64,000 nt of DNA from contig JAFGCA010000275.1 of assembly GCA_016932895.1 (NCBI GenBank), positions 1 through 64,000 of the forward strand, given 5' to 3'. How positions within the stretch are numbered: position 1 is the first letter of the stretch; every line of letters starts with the position of its first letter. This document shows, piece after piece, positions 36,406-45,408 of this stretch. This DNA comes from Sedimentisphaerales bacterium (lineage in GTDB: Bacteria; Planctomycetota; Phycisphaerae; Sedimentisphaerales; SG8-4). Both the position numbers and the translations under genes were made by a program. The notes below the pieces were generated by a model, which worked only from the letters and a program-made list of their open reading frames with translations, did no database searches and was not told where the DNA came from.

Positions 36406-37224
36406 TTAGTAGTCCTTGAACTGCCTCATCCACTGGGGCCAATCGCTGGCCACCGCCCCGCCGGCCTTCGTCCACGGACCTTCCGTCTCATGGCTGCGGT
36501 GCCACTTCAACGTCCAGAACTCCTTCAAGCCAACCCGCCGCACCGATCCGTCCACAAAGAGGCAGCTTACCGCCCCATTGTGGCGATTGATGCAGCAGCG
36601 AGCCATGTGGTTACCGCTCCAGGCCGCAAACTCACTTACGGCCGGTCCGTCCGTGTGCCGCGGCCATAGGTCAAAGCGAAGCGCCTCCACGAAAAGAGGC
36701 ACTGTCTCGCCATGGGCGAGGTCCCGCAGATCCTGCCAGCCCTCTGAAACAGGCACGCCGCCCTCGTAGGTCGATCCATGGCCACCTTGGGGGGTGATGC
36801 AGTAGCCATTGAGACCGTAGCTGCCCGAGATCCCGTTGGGGCCCAGTTCCGTTCCACGGTAGATACCCCATGCGCTGAAAACGCTCAGCCCGGGATTGGA
36901 GACTCCGTCTTCTCCAACGACCGGGCCGGTTGACTCAGGGCAGAACCAGATTCGCATCCGCTTCCAGTCCTTGTGCGCCTCGTCAAGCTCCCTGGGCCAC
37001 CAGTATCCCGCCGTCCCCGGCGCCCCGCTGAAGAGCCAGCCATCGTTGCGCTCAATGTACCCCTGGAAGATGCCGCCCCACTGCCGCAAGTTCGACTGGC
37101 AGACAAGCTCTCTCCCTCGCCTCCGTCCACTCTGACCCACCGCCCCCAGGGTCAAGCAGGCCAGCGCGATGCAGACGAAAACGACCATATGGTCCCAATG
37201 CGTTCTCGTACGTATGAATCTCAT
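36406..37224 (-). CDS. Pseudopilin-like protein lacking the prepilin cleavage motif (copy 1)
   Basis: The 272-residue product aligns with the neighbouring pseudopilin from the CQSNLRQW signature to the C-terminal VGLKEFWTLKWHR block. Its N-terminus is different: MRFIRTRTHWDHMVVF and then a membrane helix, with no GFTLIE site. It should stay as an uncleaved type II membrane protein. The start codon has AAGGAG 6 bases upstream. It is nearly identical at the N-terminus to the next gene upstream and the 32-base spacers match, so this is a recent tandem duplication. Confidence 0.85.
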   Translation of the reverse strand: MRFIRTRTHWDHMVVFVCIALACLTLGAVGQSGRRRGRELVCQSNLRQWGGIFQGYIERNDGWLFSGAPGTAGYWWPRELDEAHKDWKRMRIWFCPESTGPVVGEDGVSNPGLSVFSAWGIYRGTELGPNGISGSYGLNGYCITPQGGHGSTYEGGVPVSEGWQDLRDLAHGETVPLFVEALRFDLWPRHTDGPAVSEFAAWSGNHMARCCINRHNGAVSCLFVDGSVRRVGLKEFWTLKWHRSHETEGPWTKAGGAVASDWPQWMRQFKDY

Positions 37225-37256
37225 GATCGCTCCTTACGCATTTGGAATGTGCTCCG

Positions 37257-38060
37257 CTAATAGTCCTTGAACAGTCTCATCCACTGGGGCCAATCACTGG
37301 CCACCACCCCGCCGGCCTTCGTCCACGGACCATCCGTGTTGTAGTTGCGGTGCCACTTCAACGTCCAGAGCTCCTTCAAGCCAACCTTCCGCACGGACCA
37401 ATCCATGAAAAGGACGTTGACGCCGCCGCCGTGCCGGTCGATGCAGAAAAGGTCCATCTCATTGATCAAGCCCGTGTTGCCCCAACCGGAACCGCGAGCA
37501 GCCGGCGGCGGTTGATCCGTGTGCCTCGGCCATGCATCGTGCCAAGTCGAGTCGGCAAACACCGGAACGGTCGCCGGATTCTCAACATTCTCGGTGGTTC
37601 TCCAGAAATCCCGCTCCAAGCGCGTGCCACGATCATGCGCCGTATCGTTCGTCCAGGAGTTGATGCCGTAGCTGCTGACATAGAAGTATTCGCCCCCCTC
37701 TGGGAGACTAACGAACCGGTACCACGCTCGAAACGTTCCCGAGTCACCAATATGCTGAACGATCTGTGTGGCCATCGGGCACTTCAACAGGTGCCATTGA
37801 TCGTCGTAATAGGGACGCAGCGCATTCATCCACAGCTCGGTCGTGCCGAGACCGCCCCAGCCGCGATTGAAACGGCCGTCATGCTCGGCAGTGTATTTGT
37901 CGAACATCGCACCCCACCGGCGCAGGTTGGCCTCGCAAACAAACTCCCTGGCTCGCCTCCGTCCACCCTGCCCCACAGCCCCAAGAGTCAAGCAGGCCAG
38001 CACGGTCCAGACGAAAACGACCATATGGTCCCAACGCGTTCTCGTACGTATGAGTCTCAT
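37257..38060 (-). CDS. Pseudopilin-like protein lacking the prepilin cleavage motif (copy 2)
   Basis: The 267-residue product starts MRLIRTRTRWDHMVVF, one membrane helix, then CEANLRRW and the C-terminal VNVLFMDWSVRKVGLKELW block. The prepilin site is absent. AAAGGAG precedes the ATG at 38058-38060. The middle third differs strongly from copy 1, while both ends are almost the same, suggesting diversification of a surface-exposed region after duplication. Confidence 0.85.
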   Translation of the reverse strand: MRLIRTRTRWDHMVVFVWTVLACLTLGAVGQGGRRRAREFVCEANLRRWGAMFDKYTAEHDGRFNRGWGGLGTTELWMNALRPYYDDQWHLLKCPMATQIVQHIGDSGTFRAWYRFVSLPEGGEYFYVSSYGINSWTNDTAHDRGTRLERDFWRTTENVENPATVPVFADSTWHDAWPRHTDQPPPAARGSGWGNTGLINEMDLFCIDRHGGGVNVLFMDWSVRKVGLKELWTLKWHRNYNTDGPWTKAGGVVASDWPQWMRLFKDY

Positions 38061-38092
38061 TATCGCTCCTTTGGCATCCAGAAAGTGCTCCG

Positions 38093-38902
38093 CTAATAGT
38101 CCTTGAATCCCCTCATCCACTCGGGCCAATCCTTCGGCAGCGCCCCGCCGGCCTTCGTCCACGGACCGGCAGTGTCGAACGAGCGATGCCACTTCAAAGT
38201 CCACAGTTCTTTGAGGTCGACCCTTCGCACCGACCAGTCCATGAGAAGGCAATTCACCGCCTCCTGGTGTCGATTGATGCAACAGCGGGCCATGTTGTTG
38301 CCCGACCAGTCAGCGAATTCGTTTGCGGCTGGCGGCTCCGTATCTCGCGGCCACAAATCGAAACGCAAGGCATCGATAAACACGGGAACGTTGTCGGCAC
38401 ACGAAACACTGTCGAACTCTCGCCAACCGTCTTTCGCTGGAACACCCCCTTCGAAGACATCCGTCCTTCCTGTGTCAAGAGTGTATCCGTTGAGACCGTA
38501 GCTGCCCGCCATGCCAGAAGGGCCGCATTCCCCGCCTTTATGGATGCCCCACGCGCTGAAAACACTCGTGCCCCCCGTGCGATTGCCCTTTTCATCGATC
38601 AGCGGCTGACTCGCCTGCGGGCAGAACCAGATGCTCGCCCCCCTGTAATCCTTGTGCTCATCATCGAGCCGAGCAATCCAACTCCAACAACGCCCCGGCA
38701 GGTCGGGAAAAAACCGTCCGTCTTCGCGGCACAGGTACTCCTGAAAAACCTCGTCCCACTGGCCCAGATTGGCTTGGCAGCCTACAGCATGCGACTGCGG
38801 GCGGAAGCTGTGACAGGCGGCTCCAAAAACCAGAAGCGAAACAAAACTGCTCAACACGAGGACAATAACATCTGACTTTCGCATTTGAATCCCACGTTTC
38901 AT
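38093..38902 (-). CDS. Pseudopilin-like protein lacking the prepilin cleavage motif (copy 3)
   Basis: The 269-residue product has a membrane helix (VIVLVLSSFVSLLVFGAA) and a CQANLGQW signature, then the same middle and C-terminal layout as copy 1 (SAWGIHKGGECGPSG, DLKELWTLKWHR). There is no GFTLIE. The start could be the ATG at 38900-38902 or the one 18 bases later; neither has a strong ribosome-binding site, so it may rely on coupling to the upstream propeller gene, 44 bases away. Confidence 0.82.
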   Translation of the reverse strand: MKRGIQMRKSDVIVLVLSSFVSLLVFGAACHSFRPQSHAVGCQANLGQWDEVFQEYLCREDGRFFPDLPGRCWSWIARLDDEHKDYRGASIWFCPQASQPLIDEKGNRTGGTSVFSAWGIHKGGECGPSGMAGSYGLNGYTLDTGRTDVFEGGVPAKDGWREFDSVSCADNVPVFIDALRFDLWPRDTEPPAANEFADWSGNNMARCCINRHQEAVNCLLMDWSVRRVDLKELWTLKWHRSFDTAGPWTKAGGALPKDWPEWMRGFKDY

Positions 38903-38946
38903 ATCCCGATTTCTTTCAAACCATGTCGCCGGGTGCACCGTCCTGG

Positions 38947-40230
38947 TCAGGGACGTGACGAACCATCGCTGGATTCTGTTGAGACAGCATAGACCGCATT
39001 GGTCGCATCCGTGTTGAAGCCGGAGTAGTCTTGCGAATCGGCGACGATCAGCAGGCCCTCGGCGGCGAGGACGGGAGAGGCGGGCCAGCCACCGGTCTCG
39101 ATGCGGCCGATTTCCAGACCGGTGGAATCCACCACATAGACGTGCCCGTCATCGCCGGTGGCGTAGACCCAGCCTTCTCGGTCAACGGTGAGCGTGAATC
39201 CCCCGATCTCGCCCAGCCGCGTGGCCCACTTGAGGTCGCCGCTGGGATCGACGGCGCGAAGAAACGGATCGTCGAGGCTGACGTAGACGGTCCCATCCGG
39301 GCCGAGGACCGGCTCGGACCAGCCGCTGGCGTCGGCGTACTGCTCCAGATCGTTGGCATCGAACATGCCCGAGTTCGGGTCGAGCAGGTCGGTACACCAG
39401 AGGATCGCACCGTCGTTGGAATCGATCGCGTAGAGATGCCGGTCGTAGACCAGGGTCTGGTAGATCGTCCCGTCTTCGGCCACCACCGGCGAGACGTAGG
39501 GCCAGCCCTCCTCATCGCCGACCTGCGCCGGCGGGAAACGGCACGCCCACTTGACGGTTCCATCGGTCGGATCGAGGGCATAGAGGTTGGGATCGTACAG
39601 TCCGGCGATGTACACGGTGCCGTCGGCGCCGATTGCCGCCGAGGCAAAGATCGATCCCGCCGGCAGAACGCCTGGACCGTCGGTGGTAAATTGCCAGAGT
39701 TCGGCACCGTCTCGATCCAGCGCATAGAGCGTTCCGTCCGTGGATGCTACGTACACATCCCCGCCCGGCGCGATGGCGGGCGAAGAATAGATGGCGTCGC
39801 CGGTATTGTAGGTCCAGCGCAGCGCGCCCTGCGAATCGGTGGCATAGAGGCCGCCATCTGCGGCGCCGATGTACAGACCACCGTCCGGCCCGATACTGGG
39901 CGCGCTAACGAGCGGCGTATTGACATCGAGGACCCAAAGGCTCATTCCATTCGGATCGAGAGTGTAGAGGGTGCCGTCCTCGCAGCCGACGTGGATCTGG
40001 TTCTCGGCCCCGACCGTAACGCTGCCCACGACCGAGCCCCCTGTCTCGAACGTCCATTTGACGCAATTGGGCGCGGGCCCGGCGTCCTGACTGAGGCCGC
40101 TGCGACGAAAATCGCCCCCGAGCGATGCCCACTTCGCCCAGCCGGCTCCGCCCGCAAGAAGCGGCGCCCCCGGCGCCAGGACTACAACAAATACGCACGA
40201 CACGATGAGAAGAAATGCTTTCGCTTTCAT
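38947..40230 (-). CDS. Exported PQQ/BamB-like beta-propeller protein
   Basis: The 427-residue product has a signal peptide and repeated blades with the pattern GxxYALDxxG(A/T)xxW, for example DGTLYTLDPNGMSLW, GGLYATDSQGALRW and GTLYALDRDGAELW. This is the quinoprotein/BamB eight-blade repeat; the cofactor-binding residues of true PQQ dehydrogenases are not apparent. GGGAG lies 8 bases before the ATG at 40228-40230. It is first in the run leading into the pseudopilin-like array. Confidence 0.87.
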   Translation of the reverse strand: MKAKAFLLIVSCVFVVVLAPGAPLLAGGAGWAKWASLGGDFRRSGLSQDAGPAPNCVKWTFETGGSVVGSVTVGAENQIHVGCEDGTLYTLDPNGMSLWVLDVNTPLVSAPSIGPDGGLYIGAADGGLYATDSQGALRWTYNTGDAIYSSPAIAPGGDVYVASTDGTLYALDRDGAELWQFTTDGPGVLPAGSIFASAAIGADGTVYIAGLYDPNLYALDPTDGTVKWACRFPPAQVGDEEGWPYVSPVVAEDGTIYQTLVYDRHLYAIDSNDGAILWCTDLLDPNSGMFDANDLEQYADASGWSEPVLGPDGTVYVSLDDPFLRAVDPSGDLKWATRLGEIGGFTLTVDREGWVYATGDDGHVYVVDSTGLEIGRIETGGWPASPVLAAEGLLIVADSQDYSGFNTDATNAVYAVSTESSDGSSRP

Positions 40231-40630
40231 GGCACTCTCCCTGTCATTTGATTTCCGCTGTCTCGACCGATGGTCGAGCCCACGCGCATACTGAATCGCC
40301 GATTTCCGTATTGAGTATACCACGTAATTGTCAGGAATAATAATGATATTCCGCCTTGCATCGCCAGCTCGGCTTCCCGCAACCGCAGGTCCGGCTCCTC
40401 GCGACGGTTCTTCAGCATCTATTCGTGTATGTCCAGAGAACCGGGGCCGCGTTACGCTCAATCTTGTCGCGGGAGGAAACTTTTTGTGCAATCGGCCAAC
40501 GGGGCGCGTTGAGCCCGCACGGGGGAGACTACGTAGTTCTACGTATTTTTAGAGACTTTTGTCCGTTCGGGCTTAACCATTCGTGTTTCGCACCGAAAAC
40601 AACCATGACGGGTTCTTTTTCGGGAGGTTC
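40231..40630. other. Divergent intergenic region with tandem palindromes
   Basis: It separates the propeller gene (minus) and the GNAT gene (plus). No gene is supported. Two TACGTA palindromes spaced by one helical turn lie at 40530-40545, about 86 bases before the GNAT start. Confidence 0.45.
40529..40545 (+). promoter_or_regulatory. Tandem TACGTA palindromes, candidate operator
   Basis: CTACGTAG at 40529-40536 and TACGTA at 40540-40545 have centres 10 bp apart and are followed by TTTTT. Such spacing suits a dimeric regulator binding twice on the same DNA face. Confidence 0.4.
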
Positions 40631-41236
40631 ATGGAACTGACAAGCAGCACGACATATCAGGTGCGTTCGGCTTCTTCGGGGGACATCACGGAGTTGGTTC
40701 GGATGCAGATGGCTCTTCAGGAGAGCATGGAGAGGATCGGCAGCAGATTACTGCGGCTCAACCACCGGAACGTCGACAAGCTCCAGGCATACTATCAACA
40801 ACAGATCGAGGACCCGCAGGCGCAGGTCATGATCGCGGTCCAGAGCGAATCCTCGCGCACAGTCGGGATGGGAGCGGCCAAGATCTGGCTGCACGCCGAC
40901 TACCTGCCGCCCCGGTCGGGAGAGTTGATCGACATCTGGGTAGACCCCGATCATCGACGTTGCGGCCTGTCCACACGGATCATTGCCCCGCTGTTACGAT
41001 TCTTTCGAGCCCGCGGCATCGATTTCATGACCGTCAATTACGTGGAAGGCAACCCGCTGGCCCAGGCGTTGTGGCGGAAGCTTGGATTCGAGCCGGTGGT
41101 GGTCACCGCCGCAACCGACCGGACGCACGCGGAAACCGCTTTGGGGATATCGACGCGGCGCATCATTCCCGTGGCGTATCAGTCCACCCTGGCCAGCGCC
41201 CCCACGCCGTATACAGGCATGGCAGCTTCCGGCTAA
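40631..41236 (+). CDS. GNAT-family acetyltransferase
   Basis: The 201-residue product has the GCN5-related N-acetyltransferase fold. It includes LIDIWVDPDHRRCGLSTRIIAPLL, where the acetyl-CoA pyrophosphate loop (RxxGxx) reads RRCGLS, and VNYVEGNPLAQALWRKLGFEP, the family's last strand. The substrate is unknown. GGGAGG precedes the ATG at 40631 closely. It is preceded by a possible operator (40529-40545) and is not in an operon. Confidence 0.88.
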   Translation: MELTSSTTYQVRSASSGDITELVRMQMALQESMERIGSRLLRLNHRNVDKLQAYYQQQIEDPQAQVMIAVQSESSRTVGMGAAKIWLHADYLPPRSGELIDIWVDPDHRRCGLSTRIIAPLLRFFRARGIDFMTVNYVEGNPLAQALWRKLGFEPVVVTAATDRTHAETALGISTRRIIPVAYQSTLASAPTPYTGMAASG

Positions 41237-41292
41237 CCCCGCCGGCCGTCTTCACGCCTGCACCGCGGCGCGACAACCTCGAACGGCGGCCT

Positions 41293-41688
41293 CTATGCGT
41301 GGGGCAGGTTCAACAGGGAATTGACCAGGATCACCGCGACGGCGACCGCCATCGTCAGCTTGCCGCTGCGATGCTGCGACCGCGACCACGAAACCACCCC
41401 AAAGACCAGGGCGCCGATGCCCAGCGCGTTAGCAACGGCCAGAAAGATCGCCACGTCTCCGATAACGTCCGGGCGAGCCTGCATGGCCACAAGCCGCATC
41501 CGGTTGGCCCCCTGGGCCATCAATCCCCACGGCACACTCGCCCCTTCGGCCCGCTGCCCGCCTGCGCTGTAGTCGTACGCACTGCCGGCCGCAAGCAGGG
41601 CCTGCCCCCCGATGAACGCCCAGGCAAGCATCACCAGAATGAGACTGCGTTTGCACCGGGCCTTCTTGCTGTCTTTGGACTGAGACAT
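41293..41688 (-). CDS. Small membrane protein of unknown function
   Basis: The 131-residue product has three hydrophobic segments (about 15-35, 78-100 and 111-127) with a basic N-terminus. GGAGAAG lies just upstream of the ATG at 41686-41688. I do not recognise the family. It converges with the GNAT gene. Confidence 0.6.
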   Translation of the reverse strand: MSQSKDSKKARCKRSLILVMLAWAFIGGQALLAAGSAYDYSAGGQRAEGASVPWGLMAQGANRMRLVAMQARPDVIGDVAIFLAVANALGIGALVFGVVSWSRSQHRSGKLTMAVAVAVILVNSLLNLPHA

Positions 41689-42152
41689 TCATCTTCTCCC
41701 CATTTCTCATGGACGGCTTCTCCAGCGGTCCCCGTTACAGGTTTCCGGAGCCGGGTCCTCTGACCTGCAACGTTGGCCAGGCGGATCGAGGCCCTTTGTA
41801 AAGTATGCTAATTCAAACCACGCAGAACAAACGAACGCAGGCAATCCCGTCGGCAATACGTGCGTGAAAATCTCGCGGAGCCTGAATCCCGCCCTTCCTC
41901 GGCCTCTGCCGGTGGCAAGATATTTCTGACAGCCACTCAACAATGACCGAGCATAGCCGGCCAAACGCCCCGCGGCCGGCCCGACGCACATTTCCGGACG
42001 CAGCAAGCGAATCACGCGGCGCAGGACAAGCCAATTCAGCCCGCGATTTGGCTCCCCGTCAGGTTTGTTTCTATATTTTACATGATGCCGCGCCCATGTA
42101 TCGGCATCCTGAGAAAGGAACCATAGCACGGACATATTTGAGGAGAAGACCC
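41689..42152. other. Divergent intergenic region
   Basis: No gene is supported. It contains the promoter candidate of the small downstream gene at 42048-42077. Confidence 0.4.
42048..42077 (+). promoter_or_regulatory. Candidate sigma-70 promoter
   Basis: TTGGCT (42048-42053) and TATATT (42072-42077) are 18 bases apart, about 75 bases before the start at 42153. Confidence 0.5.
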
Positions 42153-42410
42153 ATGAGGACGTGTAAGGTATCTGACGAGTTGTACGAGCAGTTGAAGAGC
42201 TTCGTCGTGGACCCCTTCGACGACACTCCCGAGGCCGTGATCGGCCGACTGATCGAGATCGTCAACAAGGCCAAAAGTCGGTGGTCGCCGTTCGAGGAAG
42301 AGAAGGTGGAAGAGCCCAAGAACGAATACGCCAGCTTCCCGGCTTCCCCGCCGCAGCGGCATCAGGAACAGGAACAGCACAAGGACATCGACGAAGTCGT
42401 ACTGCTGTAG
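42153..42410 (+). CDS. Small protein with SeqA-N-like/ribbon-helix-helix-like start
   Basis: The 85-residue product begins MRTCKVSDELYEQLKSFV and continues DTPEAVIGRLIEIVNKA. A beta strand followed by two helices resembles the oligomerising N-terminus of SeqA or other ribbon-helix-helix folds. The C-terminal half is acidic and Gln/Glu-rich, probably disordered. GAGGAG lies 8 bases before the ATG. A perfect 8-bp hairpin follows the stop (42418-42435). A DNA-binding role is inferred only weakly. Confidence 0.65.
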   Translation: MRTCKVSDELYEQLKSFVVDPFDDTPEAVIGRLIEIVNKAKSRWSPFEEEKVEEPKNEYASFPASPPQRHQEQEQHKDIDEVVLL

Positions 42411-43001
42411 CGGCCGGCGGACCGCCTGCGGTCCGACGGGCTCGACTCGACACCCCGAAACCAGACGGCGCTGGCCGGCAGCCGCCGGCCGCGCCGACGA
42501 TTCAACCTCAAGACGCACAGCGCGGCCCATGGCCTGCAATCTCCCCTCCGCAAGGGCCCGCGCCCATCGGCTCGCCTGCGCCATCGGCGCATACCGGCAG
42601 TCGCGCAGAGCCTAACGCTCTGTCGTAGCTGACTGAACTTTTGCAAGATGGAGATTAGGCTTACTTTAGGGAGGAAAAATCTCCTTCGTGATTTTTCCTC
42701 CCGAGAACGTAAGTGCTTTTTGTATCGGGATATAAGCCCCTTCTTCAAGGAAATCACACCAACGATTTCCTTGGAGAATATAAGCCTAATCTCCATTTTG
42801 CAAAACTCTTGTTAGCTGATTTTGTGTCAATGCCAGCGAAGCGAAGGAGTCTATAGTCGCGCGATCTACAAGACGCCCTGCCGGGCAATGCGAAAGCTTG
42901 GACCGCCTCTGCGCGGGGAGAAAAAAAGAGTGGCACGCACCTGAGGCGGCGGAACGGCGCGTGCCACAAACCAAATTGTCCGGCTCACGCCGGTCTTACA
43001 G
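42411..43001. other. Intergenic region carrying palindromic element copy A
   Basis: No gene is supported. The 167-bp element occupies 42639-42805; the rest is GC-rich and unremarkable. Confidence 0.5.
42638..42806 (-). mobile_element. MITE-like palindromic element, copy A
   Basis: Terminal inverted repeats of 24 bp with one mismatch (42639-42662 and 42782-42805, core TGGAGATTAGGCTT) enclose two hairpins. The first is a perfect 13-bp stem with loop TCCTTCGT (about 42668-42701). The second is a 15-bp stem with loop ACACCAAC and one G-T pair (about 42741-42778). A TAGCTGA heptamer stands 6-7 bases outside both ends (42626-42632 and 42813-42819), a possible target duplication. Copy B at 61266-61432 has exactly the same length. 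It encodes no transposase, so it would need an enzyme in trans. Confidence 0.7.
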
Positions 43002-43394
43002 TCAGAGCTTGCCCTTGGCAAAGGCCTTGGTCTTGCCTTTGGCCTGAAGCCCGGGCGGCAGCGATCGGGCGCCTGCGGGGCTCCAATCGCGGGCCCGCAC
43101 GCTGATTTCCCAGACGTCGCCGCGCAGGCGGTAGAAATAGCCGTCGTGATAATAGCAGTCGGACATTCCCACGACCACGTAGAGGCCGCGACTGGAGTCG
43201 TAAACCATCTCGTAGCCGTGGACCTGCTTGCGCCGATAACCGTGCGCCTTGGCGTGGGCAGGCGGTCCATGACCGATTCCCGGCCCCCGACCCGGCGCCG
43301 GCAGGCGATACACGCTCACCGAGTCGCAGGACGCCAGGATCACGATCGCCAGGCCACAGGCCATTCTTAGAAGCAGCGAACGGTTCGAGCCCAT
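43002..43394 (-). CDS. Small lipoprotein of unknown function
   Basis: The 130-residue product has a lipoprotein signal (ILASC) and then a Pro/Gly/His-rich linker, followed by a compact Tyr-rich part (GYEMVYDSSRGLYVVVGMSDCYYHDGYFYR) typical of small planctomycetal and proteobacterial outer-membrane lipoproteins. The tail is Lys/Ala-rich. GGAGG lies about 9 bases before the ATG at 43392-43394. Confidence 0.75.
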   Translation of the reverse strand: MGSNRSLLLRMACGLAIVILASCDSVSVYRLPAPGRGPGIGHGPPAHAKAHGYRRKQVHGYEMVYDSSRGLYVVVGMSDCYYHDGYFYRLRGDVWEISVRARDWSPAGARSLPPGLQAKGKTKAFAKGKL

Positions 43395-43661
43395 GTCGTA
43401 TCCTCCCCAAAAAAAAGCTTGAGACCGGAGCGATGCGAGTTTCCCAACATAGTCTACGAATCATCTGGCGTTTCCCCAAATCGCCCGCCTGGCAATCAGC
43501 CCCTTTGCGGGCCCGGAGAAATGCCTGAAGCGCACGCCCGGTCCGCTCGCGCGCTTCTTTGGGGGGCGGAAGGGTGTTTGTTATGCTTTGGTTAGACACG
43601 CGATTTAGAAGTTCAAGCAGCAACACACGCCGTACACACGATTTCTACAGGGGAGAAAAAA

Positions 43662-45023
43662 ATGAAATCGCGTACGTTTCTGAAAGGAAGTGCGCTGATC
43701 GTCTGCATGATCGTCCTGGTGGTCTGTTCGGCCCTGGCGGTCGGCCTTGCGGCCATCTCCGGCGCCAACGTCCAGCTCGCGGACAACCAGCGCGGAGCCA
43801 ACCTGGCATTCGCCAGCGCCGAGTCCGGACTCGAAACCCTTCGCTATTGGCTCAGCCACGTAACGATACCGAGTTCCACACCGACGGCCCTCTATTTCGC
43901 CACCGTCATCAGTGCCGTGCGCAGCGATCTGCTGGCAAACGGCGTCACAAACGTGACTCTCAACGACGACGGCACCATCCCCAGCGTAACGCTGGACACC
44001 GCCACCGGCCAAAGCTTCGCCGGACAATTGCACGTGGATCCGTGCACCCCGAATGTGCTTACGGCCACGGTGCGCGGGACCTGCGGGGCAATGGCCCGGA
44101 CGATCAAAGTCGATTTCAGCATAGAGCCGTACGAATTTCCGATCTTCGACTACGGTCTGGCCACCAAGGGCGCTCTCAATTTCCCGCAGAACCCCACGCT
44201 GACGGGAGCGGCCGAAAACTGGGAAGCCGATATCTACGTCGAGAGCCTCAGCGACGTCCTGGCCATTCAGGTCGGAGGCAACAGCAATTTCGACGGCGAT
44301 ATCGACATTGGCAACCCCCTTGGCACGGTGGACTTCCAGGGCGACGTGCAGATCGCCGGCGATCACGGCCAAACCGCCATCGACAACCACGTCAACATCG
44401 GCGCCGAACCCGTGGAGTTCCCGATCCCCGAGACCGCGCCGTTCCAGTCCTACGCCACAGGCGGCAACGTCGACCCCGCCGTCCTGACGGCCCCGGGCAC
44501 GACGCTGGTCAACCAGGTCATCCCCGCCGGCATGAATCCCACCTTCACCGGCAACGTTACCATTCAGGGCATCCTGTTCATCGAACAACCCAACGTCGTA
44601 ACGTTTGCAAGAAACATGGACCTGCAAGGACTCATCGTTGCCAACGGCAACGCTACCAGCCCGGGCACCAACGCGATCAACTTCGAGGGCAATTTCGCTT
44701 CCGGGCCGTATCCGGCCGGTTCGCAGTTCGACGCCATCCGGGACCAGCAGGGCTCTTCGATTCTCGCGCCGGGCTTCGGCGTCTCGTTCACCGGAAACTT
44801 CGCCTCGGTCAACGGAGTCATGGCCGCAAGCAGCATGTATTTCTCAGCCAACGCCAGCGCCGTCGTCAAGGGCACGATGATCAGCTACTCGCAGGATCCG
44901 ACCGTCGTCAACGGCAACATCTCCATGGATTTTGACCGCACCGCCATCGTCGAGATCCCCGCCGGCTTTGACCTGCTCCGGGTCCTGGAATACGAACCCT
45001 CGTCCTACGCCATGGTCTTCTAA
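43662..45023 (+). CDS. PilX-like pilus assembly N-terminal domain protein
   Basis: The 453-residue product begins with a short basic stretch and a hydrophobic helix (ALIVCMIVLVVCSALAVGLAAI) followed by NQRGANLAFASAESGLETLRYWL, the PilX/minor-pilin N-terminal pattern. The rest is a Gly/Asn-rich beta-helix-like domain with repeated INFEGNFASG-type units, probably extracellular. GGGGAG lies 6 bases before the ATG. No other pilus machinery gene is adjacent. Confidence 0.78.
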   Translation: MKSRTFLKGSALIVCMIVLVVCSALAVGLAAISGANVQLADNQRGANLAFASAESGLETLRYWLSHVTIPSSTPTALYFATVISAVRSDLLANGVTNVTLNDDGTIPSVTLDTATGQSFAGQLHVDPCTPNVLTATVRGTCGAMARTIKVDFSIEPYEFPIFDYGLATKGALNFPQNPTLTGAAENWEADIYVESLSDVLAIQVGGNSNFDGDIDIGNPLGTVDFQGDVQIAGDHGQTAIDNHVNIGAEPVEFPIPETAPFQSYATGGNVDPAVLTAPGTTLVNQVIPAGMNPTFTGNVTIQGILFIEQPNVVTFARNMDLQGLIVANGNATSPGTNAINFEGNFASGPYPAGSQFDAIRDQQGSSILAPGFGVSFTGNFASVNGVMAASSMYFSANASAVVKGTMISYSQDPTVVNGNISMDFDRTAIVEIPAGFDLLRVLEYEPSSYAMVF

Positions 45024-45141
45024 GCGCAGAGCCGACCCGCCGGGAAATGCACGGAGGGCTTGCGAATAGCGGCACGGCACACCGGCGCGTGGAAGCAGCG
45101 TAGAGAGTCTCTTAAGAAGATCTAAATGAAACGGCCCGGTC

Positions 45142-45408
45142 TCACCAAATGGCGGCGTAATCACATCGCGCGATCGTGAACCCGTCCTCCCAGCCCCGCT
45201 TGTATTGATGATCCTGCTCGTACCGCGACGTGTCTCTGGTGAAGCGGCAGAACGGATGTCCGACAACATGGCAACCGGCCGAGTACCCGTCCACGTATCC
45301 GTCCGCATATTCAGGAGTGTAGCCGGCGGCAAGCAGACCTTTCCGATCCATGGAGGCACAGCCGGCCAGGAAGCATAAAACGAGTACTGCGACCAAAACG
45401 ATTCTCAT
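45142..45408 (-). CDS. Small lipoprotein
   Basis: The 88-residue product has a lipobox (FLAGC) and a short Tyr/Asp-rich body (YTPEYADGYVDGYSAGC). It contains four Cys residues outside the lipobox region, possibly disulfide-bonded. The ATG at 45406-45408 with GGAG 8 bases upstream is preferred to a GTG three codons earlier. Function unknown. Confidence 0.7.
   Translation of the reverse strand: MRIVLVAVLVLCFLAGCASMDRKGLLAAGYTPEYADGYVDGYSAGCHVVGHPFCRFTRDTSRYEQDHQYKRGWEDGFTIARCDYAAIW

Noticed and set aside
42362..42796. 144-codon minus-strand protein spanning palindromic element A
   Set aside because: Most of it is the element plus unrelated GC-rich DNA; the structured repeat explains the conserved part.
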